Below are positions 12,501 through 23,122 of a stretch of 64,000 bases of DNA, one piece after another (the stretch's first letter is position 1; each line of letters starts with the position of its first letter). Both the position numbers and the translations under genes were made by a program. This stretch comes from Musa acuminata AAA Group (Eukaryota > Streptophyta > Magnoliopsida > Zingiberales > Musaceae). The notes beneath the pieces are model-generated. The model saw only the letters and a program-made list of their open reading frames with translations. It searched no databases and had not been told where the DNA came from. The DNA lies in the NCBI RefSeq assembly GCF_036884655.1, contig NC_088340.1, forward strand, positions 4,486,501-4,550,500. Direction: 5' to 3'.

Positions 12501-12850
12501 AAATCTTTATCACTTTTTGTATTGACTTAAGTGTCGAAAAGGTCAAATCAGAAAATACCTTGATGCTGAGAACTTGTGCAAAACTCCGACATGTCTAAGT
12601 AGCACCTCAGAGTATCACTTGACAAGTCCAAAGAGCACCTTAGAACAACTCTAAACTTTCTTCGATAGACGAACCAGAGAAATCATGTGTCGGCTCATAA
12701 ATCCACTTATTTATCTCATTCTCACACACGAATTACACCCAAGCGATCCACTTAGGCATATGCGACGAGTCGACGCTTTTGAACCAAATCTTATTCTTAT
12801 CGACTGTGATCAACGGTACTCAAAAACAACACACCATTATAAATTAGAGT
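9533..12850 (+). mobile_element. Decayed LTR retrotransposon with direct repeats and a nested insertion
   Basis: Two direct copies of about 525 bp, roughly 75% alike by eye, lie at about 9533-10057 and 11786-12306. Landmarks shared by both include ccttcgcctatcttgacc and ttcggaagaggtcatatg-like text. Directly before the right copy is a purine tract (ttttgggggatga, 11771-11785), the usual polypurine tract next to a 3' LTR. The right copy continues with a TATA-like tataaaag at about 12434, as in an LTR promoter, to roughly 12.8 kb. The left copy breaks off near 10060. From about 10065 (tgttggg) to about 11.4 kb a different sequence, itself LTR-like, sits between them. I found no gag or pol domain. 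The boundaries and the gypsy-type impression are inference. Confidence 0.45.
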
Positions 12851-13952
12851 TGAGTTGTGTCATAAGAAGCTCCACCGGAAGATTACAACGAGCTTTTCCA
12901 AACTTTGATAGCTTCTTAAAAGAAGAGAAAAGTAGTATCTCCCTTCTTCGACCTCTTTCCTCACATCCAAAGTCAGAATGAGACAGATGATAGATAGTAT
13001 GGGGTTGAGAAACAAAGATCAAACAATATCATCTTAGATCAAAAATTTCTAAGATGATATTGTGGTTTCTTATGTTTCTGATGTGATGTGCATCTATGAG
13101 AAGAAACCACATGAATCTCAATGTCACCCTCACTTGTCCTAAATCAAACCCTACAACTTGTTTGTCAGTGTTGCTATCAAGACTCGGAAGAGATGTGAGA
13201 TACATGTATCTTTGATCGTAAATAAAATCAAGCCCTAATAGTTGATCCTATAAATTACGTAAGATTAAGTACTCCACACAGCGATACCTCGTGGGTGTCG
13301 AAATCCGTGTTAATACGAATAAAAATAATTAATAATTAATTTTATTAGTTTTCTGTCTCCAAACTCCTTTTTAAAACTATCCTCACATCAAAATTCAGTC
13401 AAAATAATCATAAAATAGCCTATTTGAAATAAAAATATATTATTTTTATTTTTAGATTTATTCCAAATTTAATTATTTGGGGATTACATATATGGTCATT
13501 TTGACTCCTCACTTCCTGCTATGGAAGAAGTCTATAATTCTCATTTGACTGGAAGATAAAAAGATAAAAGAAAGTTATTTCTTCCAATGCACAAACTCAG
13601 TCTTTTTCTTTGATGAAACAAAAAATAAAACCAATCAACCTGTCCTATATCTTCTCCATCCCTCTGAATCTCAGTTCTCAGGTATAGAATTTCATCATCA
13701 GATAATACAATATCACATACTTAAATTGGAGCTATGCAGGCAATTTATATTTAAGTTTTCATTGAAAATGGTTCCAAACAAGAACAAGTGATGCAATTTA
13801 TTACCTCTGTAACATAGAAGATTAACACACTCACACTAGGTTTCTGTAATGACATAGAGACTCTAGAATGTTACCTTGACTTCTTGTTCCTGCACAAAGG
13901 CATGCAGCATGTTGGGTAGATTCATAACCACAAGGAAAAGGTTCTACTTTAG
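12851..13952. other. Intergenic spacer and 3' flank of the O-methyltransferase gene
   Basis: Mixed-composition DNA with the 16-bp hairpin listed separately. No coding region with support was seen. Confidence 0.45.
13024..13064. repeat. Perfect 16-bp inverted repeat (hairpin)
   Basis: acaatatcatcttaga at 13024-13039 is followed after a 9-nt loop by its exact reverse complement at 13049-13064. It lies in non-coding DNA downstream of the O-methyltransferase gene. No gene or terminator assignment is supported. Confidence 0.85.
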
Positions 13953-15890
13953 TCAATGGATGCGACGACAGAGAGTGAAGCCATCAGCGATGGAGAGGTG
14001 ACAGATCTCGATACGTGGATCGGCTGCCAAGAACTTGTTGAACTCCACAGTCAAGTCCTTAATTTTCAGGAATTCTTCAGGGATTGGTTCGGGCTTTGTT
14101 TTCAGGAGTTCTTCAGGTATCGGTTCACCCGGCGGCACAACCACAAAGCCACCCCATATGGTGTTGTCATATCCGATCACGCCCCCCATCCTCACCAGCT
14201 TCAACACTCTTTCATGGTAGTTAATGTAGTTTGCCTTGTCTGCATCCACAAATGCAAAGTCGAACGATCCACTGTGCTCCTCCTGCATCACCAAAAGTTC
14301 AACAACAGCTTGACAAGTGAAGGAAATAGTTGCAAAATTGGGAGGGAGATACTGAAGAATCTTTCATGTCAACTGAATCCTACCTATCATAGAATTCATT
14401 CTTGTGATCATTCGGCTTTCAATAAGAAGGTTCAACCATTTTAATCAATTTTTAACTCATGATCACTAGACTAAGTCTTATAAGATTTGAAGTCATGTCT
14501 TGGATTAGAATTTACACAATTTTGAAGTTAAATGGAGTGTGTGCAGAAATAATTAAAGATGAATGAGGATGAAATCATAAACTTTCACATTAGGATAGCG
14601 ACTATATTCTTTCAATTCTCAATTTTAATCTCTTCTTTTTCCTTTCCATTTTGTTAGTTTCTGCTAAATTTTTCATTCTCATATGACAATGTAAAATCTG
14701 TAGTGTGTGCATGCAAACGCAAGTTAATAGTGTTCTCTGTTACCTTCTCCAAGATTTCATCTAAGATGGGTAGAGCCAAGCCCTCACGGAAGTCGATCTT
14801 GTGTGCCATCCCAGCCTTTTGGATCACGGGGAATCCAAGATCGAAGTACTTCCTATTGATATCAATGGCCAATACCTGCAAAAAGACCATTGATAATCTC
14901 TATCCGAGACTAGGCCTGATATTCATGTATGAGGAGAGATAGAAAAGAGAACTAAAAGAACAGTGATAAATATCGAAAGAGCCAGATTACATATATCTGA
15001 ATGTATTAACCTCTTCAATTTTTGGGTTGAGTTAGTGTCTAACTAAATATGTATTAACCTCGACTAGTTTTGACTAGTACTCATCATTAATAGATTTCTA
15101 ACAAAAAAAAAAAAAAAATCATGAACCTTGCTTTGACTAGAGAGAACTCTTACCTTGCCATCCTCAGGGAGGGCGAGGGCTGTGGCCAACAGGGAGCTGC
15201 CGGTGAAGACGCCAATCTCCAGCGTCTTCCTGGCATTGATCAGCTTAAGCAGCATGCTCATGAACTGCAGTTGATCCGCAGCTGCAGCCATAAAACGTCT
15301 GCGCATTGACAAGTTCCAATCATCGAACCATCCTAAACTAGCGATGCCATGATATTTCTGCATTAATTATCTTAGTCTTAAGGTTGCTATCCTCTCGTAT
15401 TAGCACAAAAACATTAGTCAGGTCTGCCCTGCATATAATCAAACTAAGCAGAAGCTTATATTCTTCTATCAGTAATTTCATCAAACACCTTGCAACCAAA
15501 AAATCTTTCAGGAAAATGCTCAGATTGAATCATATTGAACAGGAAGACTTGTTTCGTAGGTGCCGAGGAATTTATAGCATGCTTTCCCTATCAAAGGAAA
15601 CAAGAATCTGGACCGTACCTAGGGTGTTTGACCGTGATGTGTCGGAGCTCCTTCATGGCCTCGGGCTCACGTGGGTAGACACTGGTTTCCAGAATATACT
15701 GCGCACAGGATAGGACATATTACCACAAGCGAGCGATGGTGAGAGACAAAGAGAGAGAGAGAGGGCGTGACAAGAAGCGGCAGGCAGCGAGAACCTGGTA
15801 GAGTGCCTCACTATTCAGGAGGCTCTTGTGCTCATTGATCACCGGCAACTGCTTGGGTTCCTCCTCTCCAACGCGTGCCTCGGACGCCAT
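13953..15890 (-). CDS. Caffeoyl-CoA O-methyltransferase-like protein (tricin synthase/ROMT type), 5 exons
   Basis: Exons: 15890-15795, 15698-15619, 15337-15154, 14875-14744, 14282-13953; total 822 bp, 273 aa. The class I SAM-dependent, cation-dependent O-methyltransferase fold is evident from [20 protein letters not shown] (SAM-binding), [18 protein letters not shown], and [13 protein letters not shown] with the metal-binding Asp. The C-terminus [10 protein letters not shown] matches the family ending. Such enzymes methylate caffeoyl-CoA or flavonoid catechols in the cytosol. The wording of exon 1 and the C-terminal half is closer to the CCoAOMT-like/tricin synthase branch than to lignin CCoAOMT1, so a flavonoid or hydroxycinnamoyl conjugate substrate is as likely as caffeoyl-CoA. 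Oddities are a 12-residue tandem duplication (14058-14129) and extra residues around SLGWFDD at the start of exon 3, where the acceptor (ctag/TTTAGG) was chosen because it is the one that keeps frame. Confidence 0.88.
14058..14129 (-). repeat. In-gene 36-bp tandem duplication
   Basis: The minus strand encodes [12 protein letters not shown] directly followed by [12 protein letters not shown]. The two 36-bp units match at about 28 of 36 bases. They lie in the variable loop between the conserved DNTIWGG region and the [11 protein letters not shown] helix of the O-methyltransferase. Confidence 0.85.
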
Positions 15891-15913
15891 TGCTGCTGTT
15901 CGCTATAGTCTTC

Positions 15914-15916
<3 letters not shown>

Positions 15917-15946
<30 letters not shown>

Positions 15947-15948
15947 GC
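15917..15948. repeat. (CT)n tract in the O-methyltransferase leader
   Basis: A CT-rich run lies about 30 bp upstream of the O-methyltransferase ATG at 15890. On the transcribed strand it is GA and probably lies in the 5' UTR. Confidence 0.7.
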
Positions 15949-18408
15949 GCTTTGGTCGACGGCGAGGTTGGTATAATATGTATTGCCGTACAATAATTGC
16001 CTCGGTCGATGCGCACTTATCTTTCCTTATTCTTTGAGCCGTCGTCGCAATGAACGGAGGGCAAAGAACACGCGACGCTAACCACTACGCCGCGTGGCAA
16101 ATTAATTAATAATTAGTGTCACATCAAATCAGATTATCCACTATTAAGTACTATTAATAATTTCAAGATAGATATAAATATTAGGTACTATTGATTCACT
16201 ATTTTTTTGCACCAATCATGTTTATGATTCATGCAAATATTATATTTAAATAACATTAATTAATCATAGCTATGTGTGGTGAAGAAACTCATTTTACTTA
16301 CTATATGGAAGTTTTCACTGATATAGAAACTTATCATAATTTTGATAAGAGCCCGAAGAAGGGGAAGGGAATGCGATAACTAAAAAGAAACAATCATTTG
16401 ATTGATTCTATCATTGATTAAAAAGAATATAATAATTTGATCACCAAAAAAAAAAAAAAATCATTCGATTGATATAATTCTATATATAATCTTTTCCCAA
16501 CAAGTTTTGACTAGTCGCAACATGCTATTAATAAGACTTTTCCCTTACTTACCTTCTAGGAAAAGAGTTAAGTGCTTCGGTTAGCTGAGGGATGCTCATT
16601 GGCACCGGAGGCAATGGTTGTTGTTACGAAGTATAAATAATTATGAGTTGGCCTAACTACATACTGAAGTGAATGATAGACTGTTTACCCCATTAGAGCC
16701 TACACATATTGTATCATGTTAATGAAAATTTTTGGTCATAACTACCATGTTAGTCGATGCGATCGACGATGAGGAGATTCCAAAGTTAGTGAACAATCTT
16801 TGGTATTAGAAAGAGATGTGAGAGGCCTCAAAAGTGCTGATGGTAGGGAACATCTACGGTCGTCTAAAGTTAGTGAAAGTAGTATAGGTGAGGAGTGGGG
16901 CATCTTCACTAGGGTGATTGTTCAAAGAATCAATAGGACGATACTCTCGTATTACGTCGATCCTCCTTTTAGAGTCAAAATGACGGAGGAAAGATCAATT
17001 GTCGACTTGGAATAAATGATCTCGACTCAATTTTAGCTCAACTTGTGTTAGAAATCTCTCGATTTACGTAATGTGCTTTCTATGTTTGTTTATTATACAT
17101 TACATAGTAATGTTGGATGGTAGTTCTTGACTTAGTTCTTCTGATGCCTAAGTCAAGTACGAGATAAATTAAAAGAAATATTAAAATAAAAATGTTAGAT
17201 TTTGATAAACATATCCTAGATTGCTTTTATAGTCGATCCGGATTGAAAATAATTTATGTTTGACGAATGTTGGCATAGTGATTTTTTGTCTTGAGGCTAT
17301 GTGTCGAACTATGATAGGAGACAAATATTCGCATTATTATTACTTATTTGCTTTGATGTATTCTCTGTCGAAGCATAGTATTAAAAACATGAAAGGAAAG
17401 TTAGAGATCAACATCGGAAGTGCAGTGAATCTGATTTCTGAACCTGCTGCCGTCTATCATAGTGGCTTTACCTTTCCTCGCTCCTTTTTCTCTGCGTTGT
17501 CTCTGTGAAAGAGAAATCATAGTCCCCTGTGTAGGTTTGCTGTCTGTCATTTTGGCTTTACCTTTCTCCAATCCCTCCTTCCTTCCTCCGTCCATGTTGA
17601 TGTCTTCTTTCCCCAGTCCTCCTCGGACACCAAGTAGAAGTGGCAACCGATGCACAAGATGCAAGCAACAAGCATCGACTGCAAGCTAAACCACTCGTTG
17701 CAGAGCCAAAGCCTGAAGGAACAAGCAACATCACGGTCGAGATCAGCATCAATAGAGAAGAGAATCGTGTTAGAGTGCTCAATCCACATAAAGAAGCCAA
17801 AAGTGCAGCTATCGCAGATGTTTCAACCCTTAGCAGAGGTAAAAATACTCTTCTACTATCATCCTGCTTATCTTCTCTCTTAACAGATAGGATCGAACAG
17901 AGTCTTTTTCGAGGAAGAACTGTCCACAGCATCCACGGATTGGCTCTCCCTGAATCCATGTCTTGTGGAGTGCAATTGACAGATCGATCACAGTTCTTGA
18001 CTGGGCATTATTTTTCCATCATCAAAAGTATAATTTCAGTAAGAATATTAGAAGGAACATGTTGTTCCTTCTCGTGTTGATGGTGAAAGAGAATTATGTA
18101 TCAGAAAGCTTCAACAGTTAATGCCAAAGAAGAGAGTATAAATGCAGAATTTTGGATGAATCATGCAATGGAACAAATATAGATCTGATATTATAAGCTG
18201 TTGACACCGATGCTAATTGTAACCACAGCAATCCTCACAAAGGATATAATAGCAACACTACAATGCACAGAAAGAGTCTTCTCCTCGGACATGACACAGA
18301 GCATATCATCATCATACACTAACTCAGCATTGCTTACTAGTGAACACTAGTAGAGATGAGGGAAGGGAGGAGGAGGAAGAGGAGAAAGAGAGAGATCTCC
18401 GTTTTTGC
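15949..18408. other. Intergenic between the O-methyltransferase and HD-Zip genes
   Basis: 16.1-17.4 kb is AT-rich and featureless. 17.4-18.1 kb has longer open frames on both strands, but none has recognisable domains or biased codon use that I could defend. 18.1-18.4 kb is the 3' flank of the HD-Zip gene. Confidence 0.45.
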
Positions 18409-20175
18409 TCAGCTCCAAACCCACCAATCCAGCTGCGCATCCACTTCATCCTGGTGGTGGTGCTCCGCCGCGAACATGCCGTCGGAGTAGTAGTTGCACC
18501 CCTCGTCGCTCACGTCCTCCTCTTCCGAGTGAACCCGGCCGCCGTCGACGGGGCCCATGCAGTGGTAGCCCTCCGGGAAGTAGGACACCTCGCTGCTGTC
18601 CACCAGCTGCTTGGCGGCCTCCCCGTCGACCACCGCGCTCCCGCCGCTCCCCGCGCTCAGCCTGTCCTCCGCCTTCGTCTGGACGGCCAGGGTCGCAGGA
18701 TCGGCGACTGATGCGGCGGCCTGAACGTCTGATTTCGTCCCGGCGATCCCCGCGGCTCCCGCTGAAGCTGCTGTCCTGCTCTGGAGCTTCTCGGTCAGTG
18801 AGATCACCTGAGAGATCACAGTGAAGGTTCAACGTGTTGGAATCTCACGTAGGCAATGTTAATGGTCGCTTTCTCATGGTGCGGTGAGAACAAAAGCATT
18901 CCTTTCTTTCCCTCTTTCTCTTTCTCCCAACAAAAGAAGACAACGAATGACATTCTCCACCATTAGGAATGGTCAAATTGCACAGTTGATGGAGACCCAG
19001 GTAGAACCGATTCCTTGTTACGATTGGTGAAACTCTTGTTGATTGAACTGCGAATTGCACTACTTTACCAGAGAGGGAGAGAAAGAAAGAGAGATTGCCT
19101 GGGATCGGAGGCGGTCGTTTTCCTTGAGGAGGGAGTCATGGTCGGAGAGAAGAGAGCCGTAGGAGGATTTGAGGCGGTCGAAGTCGTGCTCCAGCTGCTT
19201 CGTCTTCCACCGGGCGCGGCGGTTCTGGAACCACACCGCCACCTGCCGCGGCTGCAGGCCAAGCGTCCGGGCCAGCTCGCTCTTCCGCTCCGGCTCCAGC
19301 TTGTTCTCCGCCTCGAAGCTCCGCTCCAGTAAGCGTACCTTTTACTTCAACACTTTATGTTACTTCATTCGATCAAATCCAGCATTTATTCTGATACATC
19401 ACTGTTTCCTAAAGCCAACACCCAACCAAGAACATATTCTTCCTTTAAACTAAGCATGCATCCAACGAAGCAGGGCAACTCTCTCTCTCTCTCTCTCTCT
19501 ACCTCCCAACAGTTCGATCTCCTTTGTTTCTATCTTCAGGTTTCATGTAGAGTTAAGCGACTGACACGCAACAGGTGATGAGGGTCATTCATGCCCATGT
19601 TCACAACAAGAAACAACACAACAGGCCATATGGCAGCGGGAATTTGATCAAACACATGTCCTCGTGGCCATACATCGGTAGAATTTTCTACCGATGTAAT
19701 AGATTTACTGTTCCTATCATTGTCTCGTTTGCTGTTTTGTCTTCGTTTTGTTCTCACGCACTCACATCAAGATCCACCAATAGCAACTCATGAGATGATC
19801 AAAAGGTGGAGGGAGGAGATGTAGACTATTACCTGCTCCGGCGAGAGGCGGCGCTTCTTGTCCGGCTGCTGCTCGTCGTAGTAGTACTCCTCCTCCAAGA
19901 GCTCTTCCGGCGACGTGAAGAACGGCCGCCGCTTGTTCGCGCCCTCCGCTGCAGCCAACGCCGATCTCGCCCCTGTAATTTGGAAAACACCCTCAGTAAG
20001 CCATCGACGTGGATACTCTCAAGGGCAGTATCGGAAACGAAGGCTCAAGATGATACAACCCACCTCCGAAGACCGGACTGCTACCGCCGCCGCCGCCGCC
20101 GCCTAACAGGAGCATCCGCTGCCCGTGGCGGCCGCGCGACGAGGAGGAATCAAAGATCAGACGAACACGATCCAT
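18409..20175 (-). CDS. HD-Zip class I homeodomain-leucine zipper transcription factor, 4 exons
   Basis: Exons: 20175-20064, 19972-19833, 19338-19099, 18807-18409; total 891 bp, 296 aa. The N-terminal 70 residues include a run of Gly and an acidic stretch. The homeodomain starts near residue 76 (KKRRLSPEQ), and helix 3 is [16 protein letters not shown]. It is followed without a gap by a leucine zipper with Leu every seventh residue ([42 protein letters not shown]). The C-terminus ends in a Trp-rich LDWWVWS, typical of class I activation tails. No START or MEKHLA domain is present, which excludes classes III and IV. HD-Zip I proteins bind the CAATNATTG pseudopalindrome as dimers in the nucleus and mediate stress and growth responses. 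The group with [11 protein letters not shown] and VISLTEKLQ includes rice Oshox16-like proteins. Intron 3 appears to start with GC instead of GT. Confidence 0.93.
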
Positions 20176-20547
20176 CACCCGATCTCACGCTATATGTATA
20201 GACACTATATCTAAAGACGGAGGACTTCTTGACCGGTTAGAGGAAGACGGCGGCGCTCTTATGGCGGAAGAAGGAGGTGGACCAGAGGAGCCGAGTTGAC
20301 GTCATCATCGGGATAAGGGAAAACCCCATCATGTGGCGAACGCGGCGGGGGATCGACTTCCTCGGGGACCAGCAGCACCGAGGCTTCGCCGGGGATCGCC
20401 TCGGGACCCGGCGACGGAGGGAACCACCAACTTGGGAGGTGGATGCGGGAGCTCGAGTTTCCGGCGAGCAAGAAGCTTCCTTTTTACGGCTCTATTTGGC
20501 GTGGAGAGGCTTCGCGACTAAAGTTGAGAGGGCGGAGGAGAGCGGTG
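20176..20547. other. HD-Zip 5' leader, GC-rich
   Basis: GC-rich sequence between the presumed TATA box and the ATG. A 70-codon open frame on the minus strand (20259-20471) has no ATG and is not claimed as an upstream ORF. Confidence 0.4.
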
Positions 20548-20554
20548 ATATATA
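20548..20554 (-). promoter_or_regulatory. TATA box of the HD-Zip gene
   Basis: The minus strand reads GCTATATATC around this position, about 375 bp upstream of the start codon at 20175. This implies a long 5' leader of about 340 nt. It is inferred from sequence only. Confidence 0.4.
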
Positions 20555-21451
20555 GCCCGGAGGGTGGTGGTACGTGTTGTGACTAAAATGCCCCTATCGG
20601 AAAAAGATATCTCGAGATAAAGTAAGTAACGAGTTTGGCCACGAGACAAACATGACATAATAAAATAAATAAAATTCAAATTAAAGCACTTACGATAAAT
20701 TATAAATCGAGATTCAATCATTTTTTAGATTATGATTCATTTTAACCCTTAACTATAACTATAGATCTATGGTTTACTCGTATCTAAAATAACTCATATA
20801 TTTTAAAAAATATAACATATAAATCTCTTCCGTAAAGTCTAAGTTAACTAACTTCATAATTTAATTTACGCATATTGACTCATAATAAACTATTAATATA
20901 ATGATACATGTAATTTATGATTAATTCATTCTAGCCCTTATAATTTTGGTCATGGATCTTTTAAACCCTTATGATTTACTCGTATCTAAAATAATTTTTA
21001 TATTTTAAAAAATATAGCATATAAGTATCTCCCATTAAGTCTGAGTTAATCGACGTTAGAATAAGCTTACAATATTTGCTAACTTATAATAAATCATTAA
21101 TATAATGATATATATAATTAAAGTTTAAAATTGAGACCTCTATCAATAGCTAGATGAGGCGTCACCATGGAAGCAACCATCACCAACAGCACCGAGTCGT
21201 TGTTGTCTAGCATGGTGTTGTATGCACATGACCTCTCCCTCACTAACGATGAGCTTATGAGTTACCTAATGTCACTCACTAACTTGAGGGCGTATACCAC
21301 CATGTTGACCACCACAACACTGCCTGTCGCTGTGAACAACATCTGCTTTGATCCCGACTAATACCATAATACCTTATAAGCCACCTCCCGCGAAGCATGG
21401 CATCATGAAGACGGAGAGCAAATGAAAGAAGCAATTGGGGATGAAATGAGG

Positions 21452-21519
21452 AGGGGTGGGGAGGAAGATACCCAAGAGTTGGTAGCAACGACTATGTGTG
21501 TATCTTCCTCCCCACCCCT
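21452..21519. repeat. Central hairpin of the foldback element
   Basis: aggggtggggaggaagatac at 21452-21471 has its exact reverse complement at 21500-21519, separated by a 28-nt loop. Confidence 0.85.
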
Positions 21520-21913
21520 CCCCAACCCTTATGGATCGGAAGCTCCTAAGCTCGTCATTAATGTAGGAGAGGCTATGGGCGTACAATGCCCTACTAGGTA
21601 GCAGCGACTCGGTGCTACTGTTGGTAGTCGCTTCCACGATGACACCTCCTCCCGCCATTGATGGAGGTCTTAATTTTTTTAAAACTTAAATTATATATAT
21701 ATCATTATATTAATAATTTATTATGAATCAGCATAAATAGACTTTAACATCTATTAACTCATATTTGATGTGAGGTGCTTATCTGTTACGTTTTTTAAAA
21801 TGTATGAGTTTTTTTAGATATGAGTAAATCATAAGGGCTTAAGAGATGCATAAGTTATTTTAGACTATAAGGATTAAAAATATATAAGTTATTTTAGACA
21901 TGAGTATTAAGAG

Positions 21914-23107
21914 TGTTAGGATCGGAGCGGCACTAAGAGGGGGGGGGTGAATTAGTGCAGCGGATTAAAACTTCGATTTTAACAAAATCTTTCGTACGAT
22001 AAGAACGGAACTTGAAAAGTTTAACTTGAAAGCGTATTCTTAAAGTTGCACAGCAAGGGTAATAAGGAACTAAAGCAGTAAGAAGATTTGCAGTAATGTA
22101 AATGACAATAATAAAATGCAAACCAGAGATTACGCCGATTTTTAGAGTGGTTCGGTCAAATGACCTACTCCACTTGCGATGCCCCTCTTCGATGAGGCTC
22201 CCACCTTCACTAGCAAATCTCTTGAAATGGAAGGGTAAACACCCCTCTTACAACCTTTTACAAACAGTTCAACCTCTTACAAATTTTCAATAAGAAAGAA
22301 GGAGGAGAACTCTCTAACAAATTGAAAACAAGACTTGCTAAGACTTTCTAAGACTTTTCTCTCGATCAAAATGCTTCTCAAAAAGTTGTAATCTCAGCTG
22401 AGATTTGAGGGGTATTTATAGGCCTCAGGAGGATTCAAATTTTGGGCTCCAAAATTTGAATTCTCTTAGGGTTCCCGGTGCTGGAGGTGCCACCGCCCAG
22501 CCAGGCGGTGCCACCGCCCAGCGCTCGGGTGCTGGACGGTGCAACCGCCCAGCCAAGGAGGTGTCACCGCCCAGCCATGCGGTGCCACCGCCTGGCTCTC
22601 CGGTTCACTTGGTTTGGCTTACTTTTAGCCCAAACCAAATCTGACTTTGGCCCCAATTGGCCCCTAACCAGGATATAGGATTATCTTCTTAATCCTAATC
22701 CTAATTACAAGTGAACTACATAACAAAACACATCCTAAGCAATTTATCAACCGCGAGCGTCAAGTCTTGTTCCGGCGAGCTTTCCGACGAACTTCTTCCG
22801 ACGGGGTCCAAGCACGCTCCCGAACTTATGATGACTTTAATGAGTAGCCGAGACTTCTCGGTGATCTCTGCGAACCTCCCACGATCTCTTCGGCGAACTT
22901 CCAACAGGTTCCCGATTTCTTCTCGGTTGGTTCCATCATCATCTCCGACGATTCTTCGGACTCTTAAACGTTCATCGAACTTGACTCCGGTATTCTTGCT
23001 TTGTATTTTCTGGTTATCGTAGTTAATCCTGCATACTTAACTCAATAATATGGATTAGATCAAATAACCCATCAATTGATTTTATCATCAAAATCCGAGA
23101 TTCAACA
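21914..23107 (-). repeat. 3' LTR of the SIRE-like element (1194 bp)
   Basis: It starts TGTTAGGATC and ends ATTCAACA, and is nearly identical to 28856-29974. It is 75 bp longer, mainly because of extra copies of a ggtgccaccgcccagcca-like minisatellite at about 22484-22601. Confidence 0.93.
22484..22601. repeat. GC-rich minisatellite within the LTR
   Basis: Five imperfect units around the core gtgccaccgcccag occur here. The matching place in the other LTR (29425-29466) holds only two. Confidence 0.85.
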
Positions 23108-23122
23108 ATCTCCCCCTTTTTT
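23108..23122 (-). promoter_or_regulatory. Polypurine tract of the SIRE-like element
   Basis: The minus strand reads AAAAAAGGGGGAGAT immediately before the 3' LTR. This is the expected primer for plus-strand synthesis. Confidence 0.8.

Noticed and set aside
16800..17015. 71-codon frame in the spacer
   Set aside because: No recognisable motif and no codon bias. Probably chance.
17558..18080. Opposite-strand frames of 133 and 146 codons
   Set aside because: They overlap each other, neither shows domains, a signal peptide or biased third positions, and no splice model was found.
20259..20471. Possible upstream ORF in the HD-Zip leader
   Set aside because: The frame has no ATG (it begins TTG), so it is unlikely to be translated.
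22484..22601. Repeat-spacer look reminiscent of a CRISPR array
   Set aside because: Units are contiguous imperfect minisatellite copies inside a plant LTR, with no unique spacers and no cas genes.
22711..23022. 103-codon plus-strand frame in the LTR, repeated at 29578-29889
   Set aside because: Same LTR sequence at both ends, antisense to the element. No protein family.
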